Positions 8,498-18,903 of a stretch of DNA of 64,000 nucleotides are shown here, in pieces. The DNA is from an uncultured Jannaschia sp. GTDB lineage: Bacteria > Pseudomonadota > Alphaproteobacteria > Rhodobacterales > Rhodobacteraceae. A program made the translations under genes and the position numbers. The DNA is taken from the NCBI GenBank assembly GCA_947494145.1, contig CANLTZ010000001.1, positions 522,551-586,550 of the forward strand, in the 5' to 3' direction. The notes beneath the pieces were generated by a model that saw only the letters and a program-made list of their open reading frames with translations, was not told the DNA's origin and made no database searches. Position 1 is the stretch's first letter; each line of letters begins with the position of its first letter.

Positions 8498-9589
8498 TCA
8501 GTCGCGCGCCCAACGGGTCAGCATATCCGCCCCCAGACGCCGAGATCCCTGCAAGGTCAGCCGTGGCGCATCCGCCAGGGCGCCCAGGCCCATGGCGCCC
8601 AGGGCGGGCGTGCCCTCGGCCCCGATGGCGGCACCGGCTTGATAGCAGTCGAGCCGGTCCACCAGCCCCGCGGATAAAAGCGCAGCGGCCAGCGTGCCGC
8701 CCCCTTCGCAATAGACCCGCGTCAGCCCCAGATCGCCCAATACCTTCAGCGCAGCGGGCAAGTCGATCAGCCCGCTTGCATCCACGGGCACTTCGACAGC
8801 GCGCACGCCCCGCACCTCCAACGTGCGGCGCGTGGCGGCGGGCGCTTGTGGGCCGTGCAACATCCAGACGGGCCCGCCGGGGCTGCCATCGGTCAGCGCG
8901 CTGTGGCTGGGCAGGGCCAGGCGGCGCGACAGGACCAGGCGCACGGGCTGGGCCACATCGCCCATGCCGCGAACCGTCAGGCGCGGGTTGTCGGCCCGCG
9001 CGGTCCCGGCGCCCACCATTACGGCGTCGTGGCGCGCGCGCTCGGCATGGACATGGGCGCGGGCGGCGTCGCCCGTGATCCACTGGCTTTCGCCCGAGGC
9101 CGTGGCGATCCGGCCATCGAGCGTCACGGCGAGTTTCAGCGTCACCATGGGGCGGCCCAGCAGGACGCGGCTTAGAAAGCCCAATTGTTGGGCATGGGCG
9201 GCGTCTTGGCGGACCCCCTCCACCACCTCGATCCCGGCGTCGCGCAGCGCCTCGATTCCCGCGCCATTCACCCGCGGGTCAGGGTCGCGCAGGGCGATGG
9301 CCACCCGCGCCACGCCCGCGCGGATCAGCGCGCCGGTGCAGGGCGGGGTGCCGCCCGTATGGGAACACGGCTCCAACGTGACATAAACGGTTGCCCCGCG
9401 CGCGGCCGCGCCCGCCTGGGCCAGCGCCTCGGTCTCGGCATGGGGGCGGCCGCCATCGGCGGTGCGACCCCGGCCCAGGACAATACCGTCCCTTTCGATG
9501 ACGCAACCCACGCTTGGATTAGGCCAGGTGCGGCCCAGCCCCCGCGCCGCCAGCGTCAGCGCGTGGTCCATGAAGCGGGGGTCGATCAC
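8498..9589 (-). CDS. ribD: Bifunctional diaminohydroxyphosphoribosylaminopyrimidine deaminase / reductase RibD
   Basis: A 363-residue enzyme performing the deaminase and reductase steps of riboflavin synthesis. The N-terminal cytidine-deaminase-like domain shows the zinc motif HAETEAL...[12 protein letters not shown]. The C-terminal RibD reductase domain includes [14 protein letters not shown] and [13 protein letters not shown]. The start is a GTG that overlaps the stop of nrdR by 4 bases (GTGA), so nrdR and ribD form a coupled operon, a common arrangement in alphaproteobacteria. Confidence 0.94.
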   Translation of the reverse strand: MIDPRFMDHALTLAARGLGRTWPNPSVGCVIERDGIVLGRGRTADGGRPHAETEALAQAGAAARGATVYVTLEPCSHTGGTPPCTGALIRAGVARVAIALRDPDPRVNGAGIEALRDAGIEVVEGVRQDAAHAQQLGFLSRVLLGRPMVTLKLAVTLDGRIATASGESQWITGDAARAHVHAERARHDAVMVGAGTARADNPRLTVRGMGDVAQPVRLVLSRRLALPSHSALTDGSPGGPVWMLHGPQAPAATRRTLEVRGVRAVEVPVDASGLIDLPAALKVLGDLGLTRVYCEGGGTLAAALLSAGLVDRLDCYQAGAAIGAEGTPALGAMGLGALADAPRLTLQGSRRLGADMLTRWARD

Positions 9590-10050
9590 GTGTCTGTCGA
9601 GGGCGGACGCAATTCGTGGACGAAGTCTTCAAAGTCGTCGGCAGCCTGGAAGTTCTTGTAGACACTGGCGAAGCGCACATAGGCCACGGTGTCGATCCGG
9701 GCGAGGCTTTCCATCACGATCTCACCGATGGTGGTCGACTTGATATCGGTCTCGCCCATGCTTTCCAGCCGCCGCACGATGCCGGAAATCATCTGGTCGA
9801 TGCGCTCGGGTTCAACGGGGCGCTTCTGCATCGAAATACGGATCGAACGTTCCAGCTTGTCGCGGTCGAATTCTTCGCGCTTGCCGGATGTCTTGATGAC
9901 CACCAGGTCGCGCAATTGCACCCGTTCATAGGTGGTGAAGCGACCCCCGCAGGAGGGGCAGAAACGCCTGCGCCGGATGGCGACATGGTCTTCGGCGGGG
10001 CGCGAATCCTTCACCTGGGTGTCGACATTCCCGCAGAAGGGGCAACGCAT
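9586..10050 (-). CDS. nrdR: Transcriptional repressor NrdR
   Basis: A 154-residue regulator of ribonucleotide reductase genes. The N-terminal zinc ribbon is MRCPFCG...[17 protein letters not shown] (two CxxC pairs), followed by an ATP-cone domain beginning [23 protein letters not shown]/dATP binding to the cone sets its oligomeric state and DNA binding to NrdR boxes; no target gene lies in this window. It overlaps the ribD start. Confidence 0.96.
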   Translation of the reverse strand: MRCPFCGNVDTQVKDSRPAEDHVAIRRRRFCPSCGGRFTTYERVQLRDLVVIKTSGKREEFDRDKLERSIRISMQKRPVEPERIDQMISGIVRRLESMGETDIKSTTIGEIVMESLARIDTVAYVRFASVYKNFQAADDFEDFVHELRPPSTDT

Positions 10051-10315
10051 GGGCGATCCTCCGTGTCCGGCAGCGACATGTTGTCGGTGCCTCCAGTGCT
10101 AGACACGGGGCGGAGTGTGCAGCGCTAATTCTGGGGTGGCAACCCTGCGGGGAAAAACGGGCTCGCCTTGTGTTGCCGAGATGTACGGCCTGGCGCAAGG
10201 GCACTTCTATCGGCCTTGCCGATACTTGCTTTCGGCCTCACCCCGCTTGGCCGATACCTTTGGGCAGGATAGCGAGTGCCCATGCCGCGATTGCGGATTT
10301 CAGGAGATCTGGGAC

Positions 10316-11005
10316 ATGACGAACAAGACACTCTTCATCACGGGCGCCTCTTCGGGCATCGGGGCGCAGACCGCCCGGGCTGCGGTGGCTGCCGGTTGGA
10401 ATGTGGGCCTTTTCGCCCGCTCGGAAGCCAAAGTGGCCGACCTGGCGGCGGAGTTGGGCGACAAGGCCCTTGCCCTGCCCGGCGATGCCACGTCGCATCA
10501 AAGCCAGGTGGAGGCCGTGGCCAAGTTGGTGGACCGTTTCGGGGGGCTCGATGCTGCCTTCGCCAATGCGGGCGTGGGCATCGACCAGCCGGGCACCGAG
10601 ACGGGCAACCCCGAGGAATGGGATGCCTTGGTGGATATCAACATCAAGGGCGTGCTCTACACCGCCCATGCCACCATCCCCCATCTGAAAGAGCGGCAGG
10701 GCAACATCCTGGTCATGGGTTCGGTCGCGGGGCGAATGCATGTGCGCGGCTCGATCTATTCGGCGAGCAAGTGGTTCGTTCACGGCTTTGCGGGCAACCT
10801 GGCCGAAGAGATGAACGCCTGGGGCGGGAACTGCACCATCATCGCGCCGGGTCAGGTGGATACGCCCTTCTTCAGCAAGGGTGCCCCCGGCAAGTTGCAG
10901 GCCGAGGATATCGCCGAGGCGGTGATGTATACGCTGGACACACCCGGCCGCGTGTCGGTGCGGGAGGTCTATATGGTGCCGACCAATGGGAGCAGGGGGC
11001 ACTAG
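10316..11005 (+). CDS. Short-chain dehydrogenase/reductase (SDR)
   Basis: A 229-residue classical SDR. The cofactor loop is TGASSGIG, the NAG-type motif is ANAGVG, and the catalytic Ser and Tyr-x-x-x-Lys are seen in MGSVAG and YSASK. The ORF track runs to 10115, but the ATG at 10316 follows caggag at a good distance and begins directly with the Rossmann strand (MTNKTLFITGASSG), so it is preferred. It stands alone between nrdR (divergent) and the yjbQ-like gene (convergent). The substrate cannot be inferred. Confidence 0.85.
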   Translation: MTNKTLFITGASSGIGAQTARAAVAAGWNVGLFARSEAKVADLAAELGDKALALPGDATSHQSQVEAVAKLVDRFGGLDAAFANAGVGIDQPGTETGNPEEWDALVDINIKGVLYTAHATIPHLKERQGNILVMGSVAGRMHVRGSIYSASKWFVHGFAGNLAEEMNAWGGNCTIIAPGQVDTPFFSKGAPGKLQAEDIAEAVMYTLDTPGRVSVREVYMVPTNGSRGH

Positions 11006-11056
11006 GGACGCCTACTCTGATATGGCTCTGTTTTCCCCCGCATAGTTCTTAGCCTT

Positions 11057-11467
11057 CTAAGCCATGAACATCGCGGCAACCTGTCGTGTATGGGGTCGGT
11101 CGCGGTGTTCGAACAGGTAAATGCCCTGCCACGTCCCCAATTGCATCTGCCCGTCCACAACGGGGATTTGCAGCGACGTGGGCAGCAGCGCCGCCTTGAT
11201 GTGCCCCGGCATATCGTCGGGCCCTTCATAGGTATGCGTCAGATAAGCCATGGAGGCATCGGTGGTTGGCGGCACCAGCCGGGCGAAGAAGGCCCGCAGG
11301 TCGGTCTGCACTTCCGGATCGGCGTTTTCCTGGATGAGGATCGAGCAGGAGGTGTGGCGCACGAACAGCGTCAGCAGCCCCGTATCACGCGGCAGCCATC
11401 CGGCCACCGCGCCCGTGAACTCCGTCAGGCCAGGACCGTCTGTGTCAATGGGGAAGGTGGTGTGCAT
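11057..11467 (-). CDS. YjbQ family protein (UPF0047)
   Basis: A 136-residue single-domain protein of the YjbQ/UPF0047 family, named secondary thiamine-phosphate synthase on limited evidence. Conserved elements are LFVRHTSCSILIQENADPEV, GHIKAALLPTSLQIPV, and the C-terminal LGTWQGIYLFEHRD. It lies only 4 bases after the DCC-family gene, so the two probably share a transcript. The physiological role is uncertain. Confidence 0.88.
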   Translation of the reverse strand: MHTTFPIDTDGPGLTEFTGAVAGWLPRDTGLLTLFVRHTSCSILIQENADPEVQTDLRAFFARLVPPTTDASMAYLTHTYEGPDDMPGHIKAALLPTSLQIPVVDGQMQLGTWQGIYLFEHRDRPHTRQVAAMFMA

Positions 11468-11471
11468 GGGC

Positions 11472-11936
11472 TCAGGTCGCGCCCGCCCCGGGCAGGTCCA
11501 GAAAGCGCGCCTTTACCTTAGGCGTTGGCATCATGCAGTGATCGTAGCGCCCGAACAGCCGGTAGCGGTTATGGGCAATGCGGAAATAGGCCCAGCTTTT
11601 CAGGGGCTCGGGCACAAAGCGCGCCAGGCTCAATCCTCGCCACGGCCAGTGCAGCGTGGACATGGCGGCGGCGAACGCATCCAGGCGCTGATGGATCTGG
11701 CCGTCGACGATGATGATGTTGGTCTCGAAATCCTCGGTGGGCAGGCCCAGATCCCGGTAGATGGCCGTGCCCAGATCGGATTGGGCAATGACGAAAGCGA
11801 AGCGCCCGGCGTCCCGGGCCAGCATGAACCGAAAGAAGCCGGAACAAAGCGCACAGACGCCGTCGAAGACGATCGCGTCGCGGCCCTTCAGGGCGGTGCG
11901 GACAGGGGTGGAAAGGGTCGTGATGGGCTGGGCCAT
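11472..11936 (-). CDS. DCC family (DUF393) thiol-disulfide oxidoreductase-like protein
   Basis: The family signature is VFDGVCALCSGFFRFML, with the name-giving Asp-x-x-Cys-x-x-Cys arrangement near the N-terminus, followed by the aromatic/basic C-terminal pattern SWAYFRIAHNRYRLFG. The ORF track extends to 12092. I prefer the Met of MAQPITTL at 11936 (154 residues) because the extra N-terminal sequence is low-complexity and family members start close to the motif. Thiol chemistry is assumed from the family; partner unknown. Confidence 0.8.
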   Translation of the reverse strand: MAQPITTLSTPVRTALKGRDAIVFDGVCALCSGFFRFMLARDAGRFAFVIAQSDLGTAIYRDLGLPTEDFETNIIIVDGQIHQRLDAFAAAMSTLHWPWRGLSLARFVPEPLKSWAYFRIAHNRYRLFGRYDHCMMPTPKVKARFLDLPGAGAT

Positions 11937-12031
11937 GGCATAGACATAAACGGATAAATGGTGCGGACAATGCGGCCCTGACGCGAAGCGCTGCGGGGCA
12001 AAGATGACATGCCCTCGAAAGCCAGTCATGC

Positions 12032-12544
12032 TTAGGGCATCAGGTGCCGTTCGCGGTACAAGATCTCTGTCGATGCACCGACAAGACGCCACAGAAAGGG
12101 GCGCATACGGGTCGTCACGCGAGACCCCATCCGTTCATAGAGTATCTGCGCCGCAGCCTCATTTGGATCGGTGGAGGTATAAAGCCGAAGGCTCGACTGA
12201 CCTTCGCTGCGCGCCGTGTCGATTGCGTGGTTCAGGAGTCGCCTGCCAACACCCCGGCCCCGGGCTTCGGGCGCCGTGCAGAACCAACCAAGCCACAGAA
12301 CGCCGTCACCGGTTTCGTAAAGGCCAACTGTCCCCAAGACCCGATCGGCCTCATCCACGGCCACCCAGAAGCGCGGGACGCGGATGCCGCCCAGACGCAA
12401 GAGCGGCTCCAACCGGGTGGCGAAAAGGCGCATCGAAAGCCGCTCCGTCAAGCTCTGCGACGGGAAGATGCGGGCAAGAAGGGCGATGACAGCCCGTCGG
12501 TCGGATGGGCGAAAGGGGCGTATATGTTCCATATGGCGGCTCAA
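12032..12544 (-). CDS. GNAT family N-acetyltransferase
   Basis: A 170-residue GNAT-fold enzyme. The acetyl-CoA pyrophosphate-binding motif appears as RGRGVGRRLLNHAI, preceded by the beta-strand WLGWFCTAPEA and followed by LRLYTSTDPNEAAAQILYERMG. The substrate could be a small molecule or a protein N-terminus and cannot be told. It is one of several small minus-strand genes downstream of rpoD. Confidence 0.82.
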   Translation of the reverse strand: MSRHMEHIRPFRPSDRRAVIALLARIFPSQSLTERLSMRLFATRLEPLLRLGGIRVPRFWVAVDEADRVLGTVGLYETGDGVLWLGWFCTAPEARGRGVGRRLLNHAIDTARSEGQSSLRLYTSTDPNEAAAQILYERMGSRVTTRMRPFLWRLVGASTEILYRERHLMP

Positions 12545-12623
12545 ATTTGAACAAAACGGTTCAGTTCAAAAATATCGCAACCAAAGCGCACTCGTCAAGA
12601 CGCGCAGGACGGCGGTGAATTTG

Positions 12624-13202
12624 TCAGGCGGCGACGCTGCCGCGCGGCCCCAGGCCGGTGGCACGCCAGCCGCCGTTTGCTTCACGCTGGCGCAATGCGG
12701 CATAGCCGATGCCGACCCCTTCCAAGGGCAGGCCAAGGCCCTTGGCAATCTGGCGGTGCAATTTCGTTCCAGGGGGAAGGGTAGACACGTTGAGCGCGAA
12801 GATCGTCTTGATCTCCTCAATGGTGAGCCCGGGCCAAAGCCGCATCAGCGCCTTGGGCCCTTCCAGCCGCGGCACGTTATACTCCGCGGTGGGGTTCTCC
12901 ATGAAATAGGAAGGTCGCGAATTGAACGCCATCACCTGCGCGCCGTCATCATAAACATCGACCGAGATCGCCGCGTCATCGCGGTTAAGCACCGACACAA
13001 CGCGCCGCCCATCCTGGGCCAACGCCTTGCCGTAGGTGTCGATCATCTCTTGCTCTTGTTGCTCCAACCCTTGGGAGGTCAGGCAAGTCCAGCCACCCTG
13101 GGTCGTGCCGACAAGGATGTTGTCGGGCAACTGGGCCAATAGCACAGCCAGGTCGCTGGCGCTGATATCAGAGACGGAGATGTTAACGTAGGACACTGTC
13201 AT
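12624..13202 (-). CDS. Unknown protein directly downstream of rpoD
   Basis: A 192-residue soluble protein I do not recognise. It has no signal peptide, membrane helix or obvious catalytic motif. Two parts stand out: an N-terminal alpha/beta region (MTVSYVNISVSDISASDLAVLL) with a hydrophobic VLNRDDAAISVDVYDDGAQV strand pair, and a C-terminal helical portion (GPKALMRLWPGLTIEEIKTIF). It starts 7 bases after the rpoD stop, so it is likely transcribed with dnaG-rpoD. Codon use is like its neighbours. Confidence 0.6.
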   Translation of the reverse strand: MTVSYVNISVSDISASDLAVLLAQLPDNILVGTTQGGWTCLTSQGLEQQEQEMIDTYGKALAQDGRRVVSVLNRDDAAISVDVYDDGAQVMAFNSRPSYFMENPTAEYNVPRLEGPKALMRLWPGLTIEEIKTIFALNVSTLPPGTKLHRQIAKGLGLPLEGVGIGYAALRQREANGGWRATGLGPRGSVAA

Positions 13203-13209
13203 GGAACGC

Positions 13210-15198
<1,989 letters not shown>

Positions 15199-15280
15199 AA
15201 TTGCGCTCCGTTCCCGGGGAGAGGGTCTGCGGCTTCAATGACGAATCACTAGCGCGAATCACGCGCCTCCGCATCCCGAA

Positions 15281-17224
15281 TCACTTCCGCCGCGTCTTCT
15301 CCCAGACTTTCGTGTCCAAAAGGCCCTGCAGATAGTCCGACATTCCCGCAGAATCCTCGCTCATCGATGTGTCATCGCGGGGCGCACGCAGCGCCTCGTG
15401 ACGGCGGCGGGTGGCTTGGGCCAGCCGCCAAGTCAGGGCCTCATCAGCCCCGTCATTAAAGTCTTGCACGGCCTCGCGGGCCTCCCGGTCGGCGCCCCAG
15501 CGGGCGGCCAGCTTGGTCAATGCGTCCCGCACGCAAAGCCGGGCTTGGTCGAGGTCGGCGCGGGCGACAGGCGATATGCGCACATGGCTCTGACTTAACA
15601 CGCTTTCAAGGCCATCAGACCCGAGTTTGTCACCTAGCGTGGCACGCAAGCTTTGCGAATCCGTTAGCGGGTCGGCAGCCGATAGGGCCGCGGCCAGGCG
15701 GCGATGGTCGGGGCTGGACCAATGGTCACCTTCCAGCGCGTCGGCGAAATCCTCCAACAAGGCGGGGTGCAGGACCAGCCCGGCCAGGGCCACCTGTTCC
15801 AGCATCAAGTCGGGTCGCGCGCCGCTTGCCAGGGCCGAGGCCTTGGCCGTGGTCGATGGCGGGGCAGGCGGCGGCGTCCACTTCCCGCCAGGCCGATAGG
15901 GCCGGGGAGAGAAGGCGCGGCCAGCCACGGGCGCACCGGGCGCGGCCAGGCCAAACAAATCTGCGCGCAGCCGGGCAATCTCGTCGCCATAATGGCGGCG
16001 CAGCATGGGGTCGGCGATGCGCTTGAGCATATTGCGCAGGTCGCGGTCCAGCATGGCGCGGCGTTCAGGGCTGTCGAAAGCGCGGCCTTCGATTTCGCGT
16101 TGCCACAGCAAGGACAGCATGGGCTTCGCGTCGTCCAACACGGCCTGCATGGCGCTGCGGCCTTCCTCGCGGATCAGGTCATCTGGGTCGCGGCCTTCGG
16201 GCAGGATGGCAAAGCGCAGCGATTGCCCCGCCTGGATCAGCGGCAACGCCAGGTCGGCCACCCGCAGCCCCGCCCGCTGGCCCGCCGCATCGCCATCCAG
16301 CGCGATCAGCGGCTCGGGCGTGACGCGCCACAAAAGCTGCAACTGCCGCTCCGTCACCGCGGTGCCCAGGGGCGCCACCGCCGCCTCGAACCCCGCCTGT
16401 GCCAGGGCGATGACGTCCATATAGCCTTCGGCCACCACCAGCGGCTGACCCTTGCCCGCCGCCGCCCGCGCAGGCCCCAGATTGTAGAGATTTGCGCCCT
16501 TGTCGAAGAGCTCGGTTTCGGGTGAATTGAGGTATTTCGCCTTCGCATTTGGGTTCATCGCCCGCCCGCCGAAGGCGATGGCTCGTCCGCGCGCATCGCG
16601 GATGGGAAAGATGATCCGGTGGATGAAACGGTCGCGGCGGCGCCCGTCCTCTTCCGCCACGCCAAGCCCCGCGCCATCGATCAGGTCCCAAGCGATGCCC
16701 TTCGCACCCAGGGCTTGGATCAACCCATCGGCGCTGGGCGCGTAGCCGATCTCGAACCGGTCGAGGGTCTGGGCGCTCAGGCCCCGGCGCTCCAGATAGG
16801 CGCGCGCCTCAGCGGCGGCGCCGGTGGACAATTGCAGCCGAAACCACTTGCTGGCCTGTTCCACGACCTCAGCCAATTGCGTGCGGCGATCGGCCTTCTC
16901 GGCCGCTTTCGGGTCGCGGGCGGGCATCTGCATCCCGGCCTCGGCGGCCAGGATCTCGACCGCTTCCATGAAGCCCACATTCTCGGATTCCTGCACGAAG
17001 CCGAACAAGTTGCCCTTCGCCTGGCAGCCGAAGCAGTAATAAAAGCCCTTGCGGTCATCCACGTGGAAGCTGGCCGACTTTTCCTGATGGAACGGGCAGG
17101 GTGCCCACCAATCGCCCTTGGCTTGATTGGTCTTCTTCATGTCCCATATGACCTTGCGCCCCACCACAGCCGATAGGCTGAGGCGGTTGCGAAGGTCATC
17201 GAGAAAGCTGTCGGGCAGACGCAT
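15281..17224 (-). CDS. dnaG: DNA primase DnaG
   Basis: A 647-residue primase that synthesises RNA primers at the replication fork. The N-terminal CHC2 zinc finger is visible (CPFHQEKSASFHVDD...YYCFGC). The Toprim core carries VVAEGYMDVIAL (catalytic Glu) and ALDGDAAGQRA (DxD-type metal site), and the C-terminal ~200 residues would bind the DnaB helicase. It is the first gene of the dnaG-rpoD unit. The 147-bp gap upstream holds the terminator of the preceding tad-like genes. Confidence 0.96.
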   Translation of the reverse strand: MRLPDSFLDDLRNRLSLSAVVGRKVIWDMKKTNQAKGDWWAPCPFHQEKSASFHVDDRKGFYYCFGCQAKGNLFGFVQESENVGFMEAVEILAAEAGMQMPARDPKAAEKADRRTQLAEVVEQASKWFRLQLSTGAAAEARAYLERRGLSAQTLDRFEIGYAPSADGLIQALGAKGIAWDLIDGAGLGVAEEDGRRRDRFIHRIIFPIRDARGRAIAFGGRAMNPNAKAKYLNSPETELFDKGANLYNLGPARAAAGKGQPLVVAEGYMDVIALAQAGFEAAVAPLGTAVTERQLQLLWRVTPEPLIALDGDAAGQRAGLRVADLALPLIQAGQSLRFAILPEGRDPDDLIREEGRSAMQAVLDDAKPMLSLLWQREIEGRAFDSPERRAMLDRDLRNMLKRIADPMLRRHYGDEIARLRADLFGLAAPGAPVAGRAFSPRPYRPGGKWTPPPAPPSTTAKASALASGARPDLMLEQVALAGLVLHPALLEDFADALEGDHWSSPDHRRLAAALSAADPLTDSQSLRATLGDKLGSDGLESVLSQSHVRISPVARADLDQARLCVRDALTKLAARWGADREAREAVQDFNDGADEALTWRLAQATRRRHEALRAPRDDTSMSEDSAGMSDYLQGLLDTKVWEKTRRK

Positions 17225-17311
17225 TGTTCAGATATCGGGTCGGCGAGGGGCAGAGTCCAGCATTGCGATGCCACAGACCGCCGCGTTGTTTTGCCCGTCA
17301 CTCAAATGTGC

Positions 17312-17342
17312 GCCTGCCGGGCCATTGATCGGCCCGGCAGGC
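17312..17342 (-). terminator. Strong hairpin downstream of the tad-like operon
   Basis: A perfect 12-bp stem GCCTGCCGGGCC/GGCCCGGCAGGC with a 7-base loop (attgatc) sits 30 bases after the stop of the last tad-like gene. Only a weak T-rich tail follows on the minus strand. Termination of the three-gene operon ahead of dnaG is the likely role. Confidence 0.6.
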
Positions 17343-17371
17343 AAAGGTGTCAGCTGAACGCCGCGATGCGA

Positions 17372-18310
17372 TCAATCGTCGTCGTCGTCGTCGTCGTCGT
17401 CGTCATCGCCGCCGCTGGTCGTGCCATCGTCGAATCCTGTGTCGATAACGTCAGGCGCAGCGGCTTGAGTGGTTAGCGGGCCCTCGTACGTCCCGCAGCC
17501 CACGGCTGAAATGATGCCTTCCGGGCTTGTCTCCACGACGCATTCATTCCCAAAGGCCGTCGGTTGCGTCAGATCTGGGGCAGGCTCAACCACCATTGGC
17601 AGGCGCGCATAGCGCTGGCGCGTCGGCGAGAATGTAGAGATGATCCTTGGGCTGATCCCAACGCGGAAGGCGGGAATATCCAGCGTGAATGTCTCCACAA
17701 GGGTGACCCGCTCATTGAGCTGCATGCGCGGAATCTTCGCTTCAATTGCCTGAAGTCGGGCGGGCGTCATCACGGGCTGATTGTCTGTCGCCCAAGTCTG
17801 ATTCCCGTTTCCTTCGTCGGCAATCTCCAGACCGTCATCGGTCCGCACGATTTCCGTGACGCGTATCCAGCTGCGGCCTTCCGTAAGGGTCATCGTCTCG
17901 AAGACTTGCTCAAGACCTTCTACGTAGCCCGGGCCAAACGCCGACAATTGCCGCGATAGCACGTCGGCGATCGCGTAAGACGCCTTGGTGATCAGCGTTT
18001 CCTTTCGGTAACTTTCGAAATACTGATAGCCGGCCACAAACAAGAAAATCAGCGCGGGCAGCATGATAGCTGCTTCAATGCTGACGGCGGCGCGCTCTTC
18101 CTTGACGAAGCGCCGACGGCTGCATCCCAGCCGCGCCCCGACGCTGTCGACCGCTTTGCTCAAAGCGTTTTGCGAAAAACCTGACACACAGCTTGTCGCG
18201 AAATGCCGCGCAACGCCCACATGATGCGAGCACGTCGCGTTTAGATGCTGTCTCAGGTTAAACGAGAAACGCTTCAGGGGGCTAATCATGGTGGAACTCC
18301 TGAAACTCAT
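17372..18310 (-). CDS. TadE/TadG-like pilus-assembly protein with poly-Asp tail
   Basis: A protein of up to 312 residues with one hydrophobic segment preceded by the Tad-type motif RAAVSIEAAIMLPALIFLFV (compare E of TadE). The remainder is predicted periplasmic. It ends in a run of eleven aspartates encoded by nine GAC codons flanked by GAT, a trinucleotide microsatellite. The first ~75 residues before the motif are unusual, so the real start may be internal. It overlaps the upstream TadE-like gene by 4 bases (ATGA). Role: probably part of a Tad/Flp-like envelope assembly, but no pilin or ATPase is nearby. Confidence 0.72.
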   Translation of the reverse strand: MSFRSSTMISPLKRFSFNLRQHLNATCSHHVGVARHFATSCVSGFSQNALSKAVDSVGARLGCSRRRFVKEERAAVSIEAAIMLPALIFLFVAGYQYFESYRKETLITKASYAIADVLSRQLSAFGPGYVEGLEQVFETMTLTEGRSWIRVTEIVRTDDGLEIADEGNGNQTWATDNQPVMTPARLQAIEAKIPRMQLNERVTLVETFTLDIPAFRVGISPRIISTFSPTRQRYARLPMVVEPAPDLTQPTAFGNECVVETSPEGIISAVGCGTYEGPLTTQAAAPDVIDTGFDDGTTSGGDDDDDDDDDDD

Positions 18311-18903
18311 TCGACCATGAAGATGGTCGAGGAAACCATACGAATGTTCCCGTCCTCATCGGAGGCCAAATCGGCGCCAATGGCGGAAATCGGAATAACC
18401 GGTTGGACCAGGAAGCAGGCGCGCATCAGCAACAGCTTGTTGTCGCGGTTGTCTTCGAAATTGGGCGGATCCACGTCGCCAGCGCATGGCGTATTTCCGC
18501 GCGGCACATCCCAGGTCGTCATGTCGATTTCGCGCAGATCAACCAGCAAGTTGGTGTTGCAATTCGACATGATCCGAACGTGTTCGCAGATTTCTGCCCG
18601 CACGAAGCCCGGGGTGATCAAAGTGCCCTGGGACGTTGCGGTCCGGATTTCCCGCGCCGCAATGTCCGTCGCTCGTTCCAGCATGACGTTGCGCACCGAA
18701 AAGAGCGAAGCCTCGAAAGAGGCCAGGAAGACCCCCATGAAGATCGGCAGCATTATCACGAACTCGACCGTTGCAGCGCCGTTTTCGCGTGTTTGACGCG
18801 ATGTGCGGAAGGCTTGGTCGATGGGCCGCATGATGGCCCCGGAAAGTTTGGTCCAAGCCTGGCCCAAAGGGGCCAGGTGGGGGCGCTTGAGTGCTTTCTT
18901 CAT
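18307..18903 (-). CDS. TadE-like pseudopilin protein
   Basis: A 198-residue protein with the TadE signature GAATVEFVIMLPIFMGVFLA, where a conserved Glu enters a single N-terminal membrane helix, followed by a helix (NVMLERATDIAAREIRTA) and a periplasmic domain with four cysteines that may form disulfides. It overlaps the genes on both sides by 4 bases, so the three are translationally coupled. The family helps build Flp/Tad pili; the core machinery is absent from this window. Confidence 0.82.
   Translation of the reverse strand: MKKALKRPHLAPLGQAWTKLSGAIMRPIDQAFRTSRQTRENGAATVEFVIMLPIFMGVFLASFEASLFSVRNVMLERATDIAAREIRTATSQGTLITPGFVRAEICEHVRIMSNCNTNLLVDLREIDMTTWDVPRGNTPCAGDVDPPNFEDNRDNKLLLMRACFLVQPVIPISAIGADLASDEDGNIRMVSSTIFMVE

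Noticed and set aside
10115-10315. N-terminal extension of the SDR gene
   Set aside because: The extension has no coding character and the ATG at 10316 has a proper ribosome binding site and begins at the Rossmann fold.
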